From Thermoleophilaceae bacterium (GTDB lineage Bacteria > Actinomycetota > Thermoleophilia > Solirubrobacterales > Thermoleophilaceae): a stretch of DNA of 64,000 bases. The notes under the pieces were generated by a model. The model made no database searches and had not been told where the DNA came from. It was given only the letters and a program-made list of their open reading frames with translations. The position numbers were made by a program, and so were the translations under genes. The stretch's first letter is position 1. Every line of letters starts with the position of its first letter. This document shows, piece after piece, positions 8,116 through 15,890 of the stretch. The stretch spans positions 200,257 to 264,256 of the forward strand of contig JAUJNZ010000003.1 in the NCBI GenBank assembly GCA_030447905.1, written 5' to 3'.

Positions 8116-9223
8116 GGCTCGCCTATGACCTTGAATCTGGCGCTCTCACCGAAGGCATCCCTGAGCGACCTTGGATGAGTGACGTAGCGAGGTAGGTGAT
8201 GTCGATCCCGATCCAGCGCCGGTTCAAGCGTTGGGCGACGGCGATGGCGGTGCCGCAACCGCAGAAGGGATCGAGAACCACATCTCCCTCATTACTGCTC
8301 GCCGTGATGGTGCGTTCGAGGAGCGGCTCCGGCTTCTGGGTTGGGTAGCCAGACGCTCTGGGGCCCGCGAACTGATCGGCGGTATGTCCGTCCAAACGTC
8401 CTGTAGGAGCTGGCCCGGCATCTCGTCTAGGTAGCGCTTGTAGGAGGGGATGCTGTTTCGGCTGTAGACCAAGCGGCCCTCCTCCTCGAATCGCAGCATC
8501 GTCTCCTCGGAGTAGCCCCAGTAACGATTCCCCGGAGGCGCTTGCCGTGCCATAGGTAACTCCCTCCCGGCCTCCGCGAGGTGACGTCGGACAGCCGGTA
8601 GCGTCGGCCGGTCCCCTCCTCGACGTGGCGGTAGAAAGAGCGAACCTAGTCCTCGTCGTAAGGCGTGTATTGCGGGTTCCAGACCGGGTCCTCGCCTCTT
8701 GCGTAGAAGAGGATGAGGTCATGGACCGTCCGTAGCGGCGAAGGCGGCTATGGCTGCTGGTCCGTTGCCAGACGATCTCGTTTTGGAACGTCTCAGGGCC
8801 AAAGATCGAGTCGAGCAGAGCTTGAGGTAGTGGCCAGCGGTGGGGTCACAATGGAGGTAGAGGGAGCCAGTCGGCTTGAGTACACGCCGTAGCTTAACCA
8901 GCCGCGGAGCCATCATCGCCAGGTAGGCGAGCATGTCCGAGTCGCCCAAGAGGGTCCGGAACGCCTGCATCGCCCTCGATAGGTCGCCCCCGGTCTCGAC
9001 TGCCTCTTCGTAGGCGGCAGCGGCGGCCTGGTCCCAGTGCCAAGTGTCCTCGAAGACCCTGATCTGAGCTGCCGACCGTTCCCCACTCTGCTCGGAGAAG
9101 AGGACGTTGTAGTCCGCGTTGCTGTTGAAGGCGGGTCGAGGCGACTGACTCGTCCTTGGCGTGCTGGCGGAGAACGTCGAGGTTGTCCCCGTAGTAGAGG
9201 ACATTCTCGGCGGACACCGTCAA
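8116..9223 (-). pseudogene. Broken DNA (N4/N6) methyltransferase, beta class
   Basis: Pieces in several frames line up as one site-specific DNA methyltransferase. In order: [141 protein letters not shown]. The catalytic DPPF motif comes before the SAM-binding DPFCGCGT motif, the beta-class order. Damage includes about 11 bases lost at the DPPF region (near 9131-9143), further indels near 8720, 8820 and 8150, and a nonsense TAG at 8648-8650 in place of an expected Tyr codon. The 3' end is replaced by the IS3 remnant. Start (TTG 9223 or GTG 9217) is approximate. Confidence 0.75.
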
Positions 9224-9273
9224 GGCAACTCCGCCCCTAAAGGCGGCCGGGGCAAGCTTCGGGGGCGGCGCCT

Positions 9274-9292
9274 GCTTCCAAAACGCTTCCAA
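9274..9292. repeat. Right pair of GCTTCCAA repeats
   Basis: GCTTCCAA at 9274-9281 and 9285-9292, spacing 11, in the same orientation as the pair at 7010-7028. It lies 77 bases inside the right attachment repeat. Possible integrase arm-type or regulatory sites; see findings. Confidence 0.7.
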
Positions 9293-9369
9293 CTCCTCTG
9301 TACAACCCTTGGCAGCCCGGACCCGAGAGACGCGCTTATTTCCGCAGGATGCGGGCTTTATCGGGGCAA

Positions 9370-9443
<74 letters not shown>

Positions 9444-9512
9444 TCGAGGACCGGGAACTCTAGCGCGACAGCGGCCGCTTCGGCACCGTCGGGAGCAGAG
9501 TACGGTCGTCCG

Positions 9513-10394
9513 CTATGCCGTCGCCCGGCGCATTAGGCGGTCGGCGAGCTCGATGCCCTCATGGGGCTCGGCCAACTCGAGCTCGACCCGGTAGGCCCCG
9601 CCTCTCGGTCGCACCCTGACCTCGCGCCCGAGCGCGGCAGTAAGCGCGTCCTCCGCCGCGGCGAGGGCATCGGCCAGGTCGGGGTGGATGGTCACCGGCG
9701 CTCGCTCGGCCGGTCGGTCGTCGCCGGCCTCGACCTCCTTGGCGCGGCGCTCGGTCTCGCGTACGGACCAGCCGCTGGCGCTCGCCTCGCGACCGAGGCG
9801 GCGGCGCTCGCCCTGGTCCCGGCAGGTGAGGATCGCACGCCCGTGGCCCTCCGAGAGGGCCCCCTGGGTGAGCAGGTCGAGGACCTCGTCGGGAAGGTCG
9901 AGCAGGCGGATCAGGTTCGAGACTGCCACCCGGCTGCGCCCGATGCGCCGCCCGAGCTCCTCCTTGCTCAGTCCGAGATCATCGACCAGCGTCGCGCAGG
10001 CGCGCGCCTCCTCGACCGGGTTGAGGTCCTCGCGCGCGACGTTCTCGACCAAGGCCAGCTCGAGCTGCTCGGCCTCCTCGGTCTCGCGTACCACGGCCGG
10101 CACCTCCTCGAGGCCCGCGAGCCTGGCCGCCCGCAGCCGGCGCTCTCCGGCGACTAGCTCGAAGCTCCCGCCCGGGAGCGGGCGGACCACGAGCGGCTGC
10201 AGGATCCCTCGGGCCCTGATCGACTCCGACAGGGCGAGTAGCGCAGCGCCCTCGAACGAGCGCCGAGGCTGGCGGGGGTTGGGCCGGATCAGATCAGGCG
10301 CCAGGTGGCGCAGCCCCTCGACCTCACGCTCGCTCTGGGCGAGGATGGCCGTGAGGCCGCGACCGATTCCGCGACCCGCGGCGGGACTCGACAT
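9513..10394 (-). CDS. parB: Chromosome-partitioning protein ParB
   Basis: CTP-dependent DNA clamp that loads at parS and spreads to organise the origin region. 293 aa. A ParB/Srx N-terminal domain contains PNPRQPRRSF (box I), GERRLRAARLAGLEEVPAVV (the CTP-binding GERRxRA box) and LVENVAREDLNPVEEA. A helix-turn-helix follows (ELGRRIGRSRVAVSNLIRLL), and the C-terminal dimerisation domain ends at RRATA. ATG 10394 is chosen because MSSPAAGRGIGRGL is the usual N-terminal opening of ParB; the longer open frame covers parA's 3' end. It follows parA after 13 bases in one operon. Confidence 0.95.
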   Translation of the reverse strand: MSSPAAGRGIGRGLTAILAQSEREVEGLRHLAPDLIRPNPRQPRRSFEGAALLALSESIRARGILQPLVVRPLPGGSFELVAGERRLRAARLAGLEEVPAVVRETEEAEQLELALVENVAREDLNPVEEARACATLVDDLGLSKEELGRRIGRSRVAVSNLIRLLDLPDEVLDLLTQGALSEGHGRAILTCRDQGERRRLGREASASGWSVRETERRAKEVEAGDDRPAERAPVTIHPDLADALAAAEDALTAALGREVRVRPRGGAYRVELELAEPHEGIELADRLMRRATA

Positions 10395-10407
10395 ACCCTG
10401 CCACGAC

Positions 10408-11166
10408 TCAGGCACGAGCTGCCATCTCCCGCGCGAGCTGCAGGTAGGCGACCGAGCCGGCGCAGTGAGGATCGTGGCGAGTGACGGGCAGGCCAAAGCT
10501 CGGCGCCTCGCCCACGCGCACATTGCGGGGCACGACCGTGTCGAAGACCAGCTCCGGGAAGTGCTCGCGGAGCTCACGCTCCACGTCCTGGGCGAGCCGC
10601 GTACGCCCGTCGTGCATGGTCAGGATCATGCCCGCGACCCGCAGGCGCGGGTTCAGCTCCCGCTGGATCAGGGTGAGGGTGTCGAGCAGCCCCGCGAGCC
10701 CTTCGAGGGCGAAGTACTCGGTCTGCACCGGCACGATCACCCGGTCGGCGGCCACGAGGGCGTTGACCGTCAGGGGACCGAGCGAGGGCGGGCAATCGAG
10801 CAGAGTGAACAGAAAGCGCTCGCGCGTGCTGCCGAGCGACTCGCGCAGCCGCCCCTCCGAGCCCGCCAGACGCGGCAGCTCGACGCTCGCGCCCGCCAGC
10901 TCGGTGGTCGAGGGAACAAGCCACAGGTTTTGGACGCTCGTCTCTCGCGCCGCCTCGGTCACGTCGAGCTCGCCGCCCAGGCAGGCGTACACCGTCCGGT
11001 CGAGATCCTTGGGCACGCCGAGGGCCACGGTCGCGTTGCACTGGGGATCGAGGTCGACCAGGAGGGTCGGGTAGCCCGCCTCGGCGACGCAGGCCGCGAC
11101 GTTCACGGCGGTCGTGGTCTTCCCGACACCACCCTTCTGGTTGGCGATGGCATAGATCTCGCCCAC
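10408..11166 (-). CDS. parA: Chromosome-partitioning ATPase ParA/Soj
   Basis: Walker-type ATPase that binds the nucleoid and moves ParB-parS complexes. 252 aa, with the deviant Walker A KGGVGKTTT at residues 11-19, DLDPQCNAT (A' motif) and LLDCPPSLGPLTVNAL (Walker B). No N-terminal DNA-binding extension, so it is the small chromosomal Soj type. Upstream are rsmG and khpB on the same strand; downstream is parB. ParA may also inhibit DnaA, which is encoded about 3 kb away. Confidence 0.96.
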   Translation of the reverse strand: MGEIYAIANQKGGVGKTTTAVNVAACVAEAGYPTLLVDLDPQCNATVALGVPKDLDRTVYACLGGELDVTEAARETSVQNLWLVPSTTELAGASVELPRLAGSEGRLRESLGSTRERFLFTLLDCPPSLGPLTVNALVAADRVIVPVQTEYFALEGLAGLLDTLTLIQRELNPRLRVAGMILTMHDGRTRLAQDVERELREHFPELVFDTVVPRNVRVGEAPSFGLPVTRHDPHCAGSVAYLQLAREMAARA

Positions 11167-11214
11167 GTGTCCAACGTATTCGGCGCGGCGGTCGGAACCT
11201 CCTCCCGAGCGAGG

Positions 11215-11925
11215 CTAGGCGGAACCGAGCGGGCGCTTGGCGGCCATGCCGGCCCGGCGAGGAAACCGCGCAGGCGTCGGCTCGACCTTCAGGAACGTAT
11301 GCAGGTGGCGGTTACGAGCGCCCGGGAAGGGCTTCACGGGTCGGACATCAGCCGCTCGGAGGCCGAGCTCGGCGGCCGCAAGCTGCCCTCCACGTTCCTC
11401 GTCTCGATCCCGCGCTCCCTTCCAGCACACGAGCGCGCCCTCGCGCCTGAGGAGTGGCGCCGCGTACTCGCACAGAACGGCAAGCGAGCCGACGGCCCGG
11501 GCGGTGACGACGTCGTAGGCCTCCGCTCCGCCCTCGTGCGCCCAGTCCTCGGCCCGGGCCCGGACTGCTCGGGCGTTGCCGGTCCCCGCAGCCGAGGCCA
11601 GTCGCTCGATCACGGCGCACTTGCGTCGGGCGGGCTCGATCAGGTCCACGCGCGCATGCGGCAGCGCGAGCGCCAACGCCAGGCCGGGAAACCCGGCGCC
11701 CGCGCCGACGTCGGCGATCTCCTCCGCCTCGCCGACGACCGCGAGCTCGAGCGCGGCGAGGCTGTCGGCGACGTGGAGGTCGATCGCCCGCTCCGCAACG
11801 ACCACGGTCGTCGGCGGGTCGATCTCGGCGGCGAGCGCCCGTAGCAGGCGGCCGATCTGGGCATCGGCAGCCGGCGGGAGGCCGTGGCGTTCGACCAGCG
11901 CCTCCGTTTCACGGGAAACGCTCAG
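11215..11925 (-). CDS. rsmG: 16S rRNA (guanine-527-N7) methyltransferase RsmG (GidB)
   Basis: Methylates G527 of 16S rRNA; loss gives low-level streptomycin resistance in other bacteria. The SAM-binding motif is IADVGAGAGFPGLALALA, preceded by the family HVADSLAALEL. The first ATG/GTG/TTG in frame is GTG 11805, but that removes about 40 conserved N-terminal residues. The frame is open back to the khpB stop, where CTG 11925-11923 overlaps TGA 11924-11922 in the standard 4-base coupling geometry. I therefore annotate a CTG start (236 aa, a normal length). The 5' end contains a parS-like palindrome. Confidence 0.85.
   Translation of the reverse strand: MSVSRETEALVERHGLPPAADAQIGRLLRALAAEIDPPTTVVVAERAIDLHVADSLAALELAVVGEAEEIADVGAGAGFPGLALALALPHARVDLIEPARRKCAVIERLASAAGTGNARAVRARAEDWAHEGGAEAYDVVTARAVGSLAVLCEYAAPLLRREGALVCWKGARDRDEERGGQLAAAELGLRAADVRPVKPFPGARNRHLHTFLKVEPTPARFPRRAGMAAKRPLGSA
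11906..11919. promoter_or_regulatory. parS-like ParB binding site inside rsmG
   Basis: GTTTCACGGGAAAC differs from the core of the bacterial parS consensus (GTTTCACGTGAAAC) at one base. It lies 0.7-1.5 kb from parA and parB and about 2.5 kb from dnaA, where parS sites cluster. Binding is inferred, not shown. Confidence 0.6.
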
Positions 11926-12428
11926 CGAGCCTGTGCGCGGCCCCGCTGGGGGGTGACCACGAGGCGGCGGTCGGGCTCGTCGCCCTCGCTGTGGGTCTCG
12001 ACGTCCGAGCGCTCGGCCAGATGGTTGTGGACGACCCGGCGCTCGAAGGAGCTCATCGGGTCGAGCTCCACCGCTCGACCGAAGGAGAGCGCCTCGTCGG
12101 CGGCGCGCTCGGCGGCACGCTCGAGGGCGGCCTGACGGCGCTCGCGATAGCCCGCGGCGTCGATCACCACCCGTTTGCGCTCCCCTTCGCGCCCGCGGAA
12201 GGCGACGCGCCCGGCGACGTGCTGGAGGGCATCGATCGTCGCCCCGTGCTTACCGATCAGCAGCGCTGAATCTTCCTCGTCCTCGACGAGGATCTCGATT
12301 TCCTCCGCCGTCTCCGATAACCGAGCCCGCCCGCCGACCTCGAGGGCCGCCAGAGTGCGCTCCACCACCATCACGGCACGGTCGGCCGGGCTGTCGGGCA
12401 GCGCGGAGGGTCCCGGCACCTCGCTCAT
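11922..12428 (-). CDS. khpB: RNA-binding protein KhpB (Jag)
   Basis: 168-aa RNA chaperone of the KhpA/KhpB pair. A KH domain carries ALLIGKHGATIDALQH (GxxG loop) around residues 54-70, followed by a C-terminal R3H domain with MSSFERRVVHNHLAE. The N-terminal Jag_N domain of Firmicutes is missing, as usual in actinobacteria. ATG 12428 overlaps the yidC stop (ATGA), so yidC and khpB are translationally coupled. Confidence 0.93.
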   Translation of the reverse strand: MSEVPGPSALPDSPADRAVMVVERTLAALEVGGRARLSETAEEIEILVEDEEDSALLIGKHGATIDALQHVAGRVAFRGREGERKRVVIDAAGYRERRQAALERAAERAADEALSFGRAVELDPMSSFERRVVHNHLAERSDVETHSEGDEPDRRLVVTPQRGRAQAR

Positions 12429-13324
12429 CGCCGGCGCCCGGAGCGCTTCTTCTTCTTACGCGGCGAAGGCGGTGGAGCGCGTCGAGCATCTCCTCCGTCG
12501 TCGGTACTGGTTTCGTCGCCGCCGGACGCGCCCACCGCCGCGAGCAAGGACCGTCGCTTGCGTCCCTCATTGCCGTCGGCCGTCCCCGCGGCGACGGCAA
12601 CGGGCTTCGCGGTTTTCGTCCGCGGGCCGCTCGAGCCCTTCCCGTCGCCGTCGCCCACCGAGAGCGGCTCGGGGGCGGGAAGGAACTTCTTGACCGCGAG
12701 CTGCTGACCGAAGGTCCAGACGTTGGTGGTGATCCAGTAGACGATCAGGCCGGACTCGAAGCTGATCAGGATGGGGACGAAGACGATCGGGAGAACCAGC
12801 ACGAGGATCCGCTGGTTGCGGTCGGCGCTGACCGCGGTGACCAGGCTCGCGGCGAGCTGGGTGGCCACGTAGATCAACATCAGGCCCACGAGCACGAGGC
12901 CGCTCTCCGGCTCGGCCAGGTTGTCGATGATCAGGAAGCTCTCCTCGCCCCGGATGGCCTGCTCGAACTTGTCGTCGCGCAGCAGGTAGAAGAGCGAGAT
13001 GAAGAAGGGGATCTGCAGCAGCAGCGGCAGGCAGGAGGACGCGGGATTGAACCCCTGCTCCTGGTAGAACTTCATCATCTCCTCGTTGAGCCGCTGCTTG
13101 TCGTCCTTGTAGCGCTCCTGCAGCTTCTTCATCTCCGGGGCGAGGCGCTGCATGTTCTGCATCCCTTTTACGCCCTTGTACGTGAGCGGCAGGATGGCGA
13201 TCCGCACGACCACGGTCAGCATCACGATCGAGAGGCCCCACCCCAACCCGACCGTGTCGTGCCAGAACCGCAGGATGACGTCGGCGACGTCGATCAGAGG
13301 CTGCAGGATGTTGGCGAAGACCAT
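12425..13324 (-). CDS. yidC: Membrane protein insertase YidC/Oxa1
   Basis: Inserts proteins into the cytoplasmic membrane with or without SecYEG. 299 aa with five TM segments: an N-terminal anchor region, then GLSIVMLTVVVRIAILPL with the conserved positively charged groove residue (VVRIAI), a cytosolic helical hairpin (KKLQERYKDDKQRLNEEM), and the NPASSCLPLLLQIPFFISLF signature. It ends in a very long basic, Ser/Pro-rich tail (RKKKKRSGRRR), probably for ribosome contact. There is no large periplasmic domain, so it is the Gram-positive form. Confidence 0.95.
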   Translation of the reverse strand: MVFANILQPLIDVADVILRFWHDTVGLGWGLSIVMLTVVVRIAILPLTYKGVKGMQNMQRLAPEMKKLQERYKDDKQRLNEEMMKFYQEQGFNPASSCLPLLLQIPFFISLFYLLRDDKFEQAIRGEESFLIIDNLAEPESGLVLVGLMLIYVATQLAASLVTAVSADRNQRILVLVLPIVFVPILISFESGLIVYWITTNVWTFGQQLAVKKFLPAPEPLSVGDGDGKGSSGPRTKTAKPVAVAAGTADGNEGRKRRSLLAAVGASGGDETSTDDGGDARRAPPPSPRKKKKRSGRRR

Positions 13325-13333
13325 GTCTACGGA

Positions 13334-13639
13334 TTAGGTCTCGGAGGTGCTCGGAGTGGTCCGGTCGGGCCGAGGGCGGAACAGTCGTTGGGCCTCGACG
13401 CGATCGATCCCTCCGACGCTCCAAGGATTGCAGCGCAGCAGGCGCCACCCCGCGAGCGCGACCCCCTTCAGTATGCCGAACGACCTGATCGACTCGGCCG
13501 CGTAGGCCGAGCACGTCGGGTGGTACTTACACCGCACCGGCAGTACCGGAGAGATCACGGCTTGGTAGAGGCGGAGGAGCGCCAGCGCCAGCGCGGTCGG
13601 CACGCGAGCCAGCCCACGGTTTGGCCCGGGCGCGCTCAT
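13334..13639 (-). CDS. yidD: Membrane protein insertion efficiency factor YidD
   Basis: Small membrane-associated protein that assists YidC-dependent insertion. 101 aa. The family block is complete: LLRLYQAVISPVLPVRCKYH, then PTCSAYAAESI with the conserved Cys residues, and GWRLLRCNPWSVGGIDRV. ATG 13639 overlaps the rnpA stop (ATGA at 13636-13639). Nine bases separate its stop from yidC. Confidence 0.95.
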   Translation of the reverse strand: MSAPGPNRGLARVPTALALALLRLYQAVISPVLPVRCKYHPTCSAYAAESIRSFGILKGVALAGWRLLRCNPWSVGGIDRVEAQRLFRPRPDRTTPSTSET

Positions 13640-14052
13640 TCCGCGAGGCCGGACCGGGCGACCAGGTCGCGCAGCTCCGCCTCGAAGGCGGGCTCGCCGC
13701 CCCGGCGAGCGAGTTCCGAAGCCTCCGGGCGGGCCACGACCACGTAGTCGCAGCGCTCGGGCAGCCCCGGCGCCACCGCCCAGAAGGCTTCGCGCAGGAC
13801 CCGCTTGACGCGGTTGCGCTCGACGGCGCCACCGACCCGGCGACCGACCGATACCCCCAAGCGGGGAAGCTCGGTGCCCTCCGGCGAATCCGGAGTGACG
13901 CTCTCGTCGGCGGAGCGTCCAAAGACGTGGAGCGTGAGGTGGCGCGTCGCGAACGAGCGGCCCTCGCGGAAGACCCGGTCGAAGTCGGCGCTGCGCGAGA
14001 GGCGAGGGCGGCCACCCCGACGGCCGGCTCCAGACGGAGTGGTGGCCGCCAC
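13636..14052 (-). CDS. rnpA: Ribonuclease P protein component RnpA
   Basis: Protein subunit that helps the RNase P RNA cleave 5' leaders from pre-tRNAs. 138 aa with RLSRSADFDRVFREGRSF near the N-terminus and the RNA-binding signature RVGGAVERNRVKRVLREAF. GTG 14052 is chosen: it follows the rpmH TAG by two bases, the usual tight rpmH-rnpA spacing. A longer frame to 14238 would overlap all of rpmH. Confidence 0.92.
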   Translation of the reverse strand: MAATTPSGAGRRGGRPRLSRSADFDRVFREGRSFATRHLTLHVFGRSADESVTPDSPEGTELPRLGVSVGRRVGGAVERNRVKRVLREAFWAVAPGLPERCDYVVVARPEASELARRGGEPAFEAELRDLVARSGLAE

Positions 14053-14054
14053 CT

Positions 14055-14189
14055 CTACGGCGTGAGCCGAGCGCGGCCCTTGGCGCGCCGGCGCCTGAGC
14101 ATGGCACGCCCGGCGCGGGTGCGCATACGGCCGCGGAAGCCGTGTGAGCGGGCGCGCTTGCGCCTCTTGGGCTGATAGGTGCGCTTCAT
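14055..14189 (-). CDS. rpmH: Ribosomal protein bL34
   Basis: 44 aa, very basic, with the L34 signature [19 protein letters not shown] at the start and [13 protein letters not shown] at the end. First gene of the rpmH-rnpA-yidD-yidC-khpB-rsmG run, divergent from dnaA. The 224 bases to the dnaA start should hold both promoters; I see no convincing DnaA box there. Confidence 0.96.
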   Translation of the reverse strand: MKRTYQPKRRKRARSHGFRGRMRTRAGRAMLRRRRAKGRARLTP

Positions 14190-14413
14190 TCGGTGCCTCG
14201 AGCGAGTATAGGCGGGGGCTCGCCGGCCGTCGGCGCAACTACGGCGCGCTTTTCCGCGCGCTTTGCGGTAAGGCCGCCCGCGCCTGTCCAAAGGACGGTC
14301 GGGGACCGCCCGAGCCGGTGTAGAGTTGCGTGCGCCGCCGGACCGGGGAGGCTCCAGCGGTCCCTCTTGAACCACTGATCGACCGCGTCCGCCACGCGGA
14401 GGTTCCCCTGCCC

Positions 14414-15760
14414 GTGTCCGAAGAGCTCGACCGCGTCTGGCGTCGCATGCGCGAGGAACTGCGCGCAAGCTCCTCGGAGACAACCTACGACACGTGGTTG
14501 GCCCCGCTCGCGCCGTTGGCGCAGCGCGACGAACGGCTGATCCTCACCGCCCCCGCACAGGTAAGAAGATGGCTCGAGGAACGCTACCTCGGCCTGATCT
14601 CGACCGCCGCGCACCGCGCGGTCGGCGCGCCGGTGACCGTCGAGCTCGTCGACGAGGGCAAGGGTCCAGTGGACGCCGCGGAGCACGGCGCGGAGACGCC
14701 CGACGGCGCCGCGCCAGCGGGGCGGCTCAACCCTCGCTACACCTTCGACGGGTTCGTGATCAGCGCCGGCAATCGCCTTGCTCATGCGTCGGCGCTCGCG
14801 GTGGCCGAGCAGCCTGCCCAGGCCTATAACCCCCTCTTCCTCCACGGACCTCCGGGCCTTGGCAAGACCCACCTCCTCCACGCCATAGGCCACTACGTAC
14901 GTGCCTACGCTGTGGAGCTTCGGGTCGCCTACACGACCGTCGAGACCTTCACGAGCGAGTTCGTGGCCGCAGCCCGACAAGGGGACTTCGCCCGCTTCCA
15001 CGCTCGTTTTCGCGACATCGACGTGCTGCTTGTAGACGACGTCGAATTCCTCGCTCACCGAGCCGGGACGATGGAGGCCTTCTTCCACACCTTCAACGCC
15101 CTCTATGAAGCGGGTGGGCAGCTGGTTCTCACGAGCGATCGACCGCCAAGAGATCTCGGCGGCCTCGAGGAGCGCCTCCGAGAACGCTTCAAGTGCGGCC
15201 TCGTGGCCGCCGTGGAGGCTCCGGACCTCACGGCTCGAGCGACGATCCTGCGCAAGCGCGTGCGTCTCGACGAAGTCGGCGGGTTGAGTGATGAAGTGCT
15301 CGGCGAGGTCGCCCGGATGGTGCCCGAGAGCGTCCGTAGCCTCGAGGGAGCGCTCATTCGGCTCGTGGCCTACACATCCTTGACCGGCGAGCCGCCAACG
15401 CGCGAGCTCGCCCGACGGGTGCTGGGGGGACTCGACACCGCGACCGACCCCCGAGCGCGCCGCCCCCCGAGCATCGAGGAGGTTAAGGACGCGACGGCCG
15501 AGGCCTTCGATCTGACGGCAGAGCTGCTCGAAGCCAAAGACCGCCGTGCTCGCGTCGCCTTCGCTCGCCAAGTAGCGATGTACCTCGCTCGCGAGCTGAC
15601 CGGGCAGAGCCTCCCGGCGATCGGGGCGGCCTTCGGAGGCAGGCGCCATCCGACCGTAGCCCATGCCTGTCGCCGGATCGATGAGGCAGTGATCGAACGC
15701 CCCGAAGCCCGCGACGCTGTCGACAACCTGAAGGCCAAGCTCACCGGATCGAGTTGGTGA
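14414..15760 (+). CDS. dnaA: Chromosomal replication initiator DnaA
   Basis: AAA+ protein that melts oriC and loads helicase. About 448 aa. Domain I ([13 protein letters not shown]) is followed by a short linker and the AAA+ core beginning at [20 protein letters not shown], with Walker [12 protein letters not shown] and Walker [12 protein letters not shown]. Domain IV carries the DNA-binding signature [16 protein letters not shown] 14414 is chosen because a GGAGG (about 14399-14403) lies upstream; the frame is open to GTG 14330 and ATG 14450 is also possible. It starts the plus-strand run dnaA-dnaN-recF-dciA-gyrB-gyrA. Confidence 0.93.
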   Translation: MSEELDRVWRRMREELRASSSETTYDTWLAPLAPLAQRDERLILTAPAQVRRWLEERYLGLISTAAHRAVGAPVTVELVDEGKGPVDAAEHGAETPDGAAPAGRLNPRYTFDGFVISAGNRLAHASALAVAEQPAQAYNPLFLHGPPGLGKTHLLHAIGHYVRAYAVELRVAYTTVETFTSEFVAAARQGDFARFHARFRDIDVLLVDDVEFLAHRAGTMEAFFHTFNALYEAGGQLVLTSDRPPRDLGGLEERLRERFKCGLVAAVEAPDLTARATILRKRVRLDEVGGLSDEVLGEVARMVPESVRSLEGALIRLVAYTSLTGEPPTRELARRVLGGLDTATDPRARRPPSIEEVKDATAEAFDLTAELLEAKDRRARVAFARQVAMYLARELTGQSLPAIGAAFGGRRHPTVAHACRRIDEAVIERPEARDAVDNLKAKLTGSSW

Positions 15761-15850
15761 CCGCGCTCGCTGGGAGAATGGGGGGTTGTCGACGCAGTCT
15801 CGACAGCTCGAACGTCGCTCCGAGCGGCAGCTTTGCGCGCTCGTCGACAC
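15718..15850. other. Candidate oriC: cluster of TGTCGAC-type DnaA boxes
   Basis: The end of dnaA and the 130-base dnaA-dnaN spacer hold TTGTCGACA (minus strand, 15726-15718), TTGTCGACG (15785-15793) and GTGTCGACG (minus strand, 15850-15842), plus a weaker CTGTCGAGA near 15796-15806. They resemble the DnaA box TTGTCCACA with C to G at the sixth base. A TATATT at 15863-15868 could be a dnaN -10 box. No cluster of canonical boxes is seen here or upstream of dnaA. Confidence 0.4.
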
Positions 15851-15890
15851 TTTCGAGAGGCCTATATTCGTAAACAGACAAGGTGACTGA

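Noticed and set aside
9688-11844. 718-codon open frame antisense to parB, parA and rsmG
   Set aside because: Ser/Arg/Pro-rich shadow; the three minus-strand genes are recognised from motifs.
14190-14413. oriC upstream of dnaA
   Set aside because: No convincing DnaA boxes or AT-rich stretch; the dnaA-dnaN side has better candidates.
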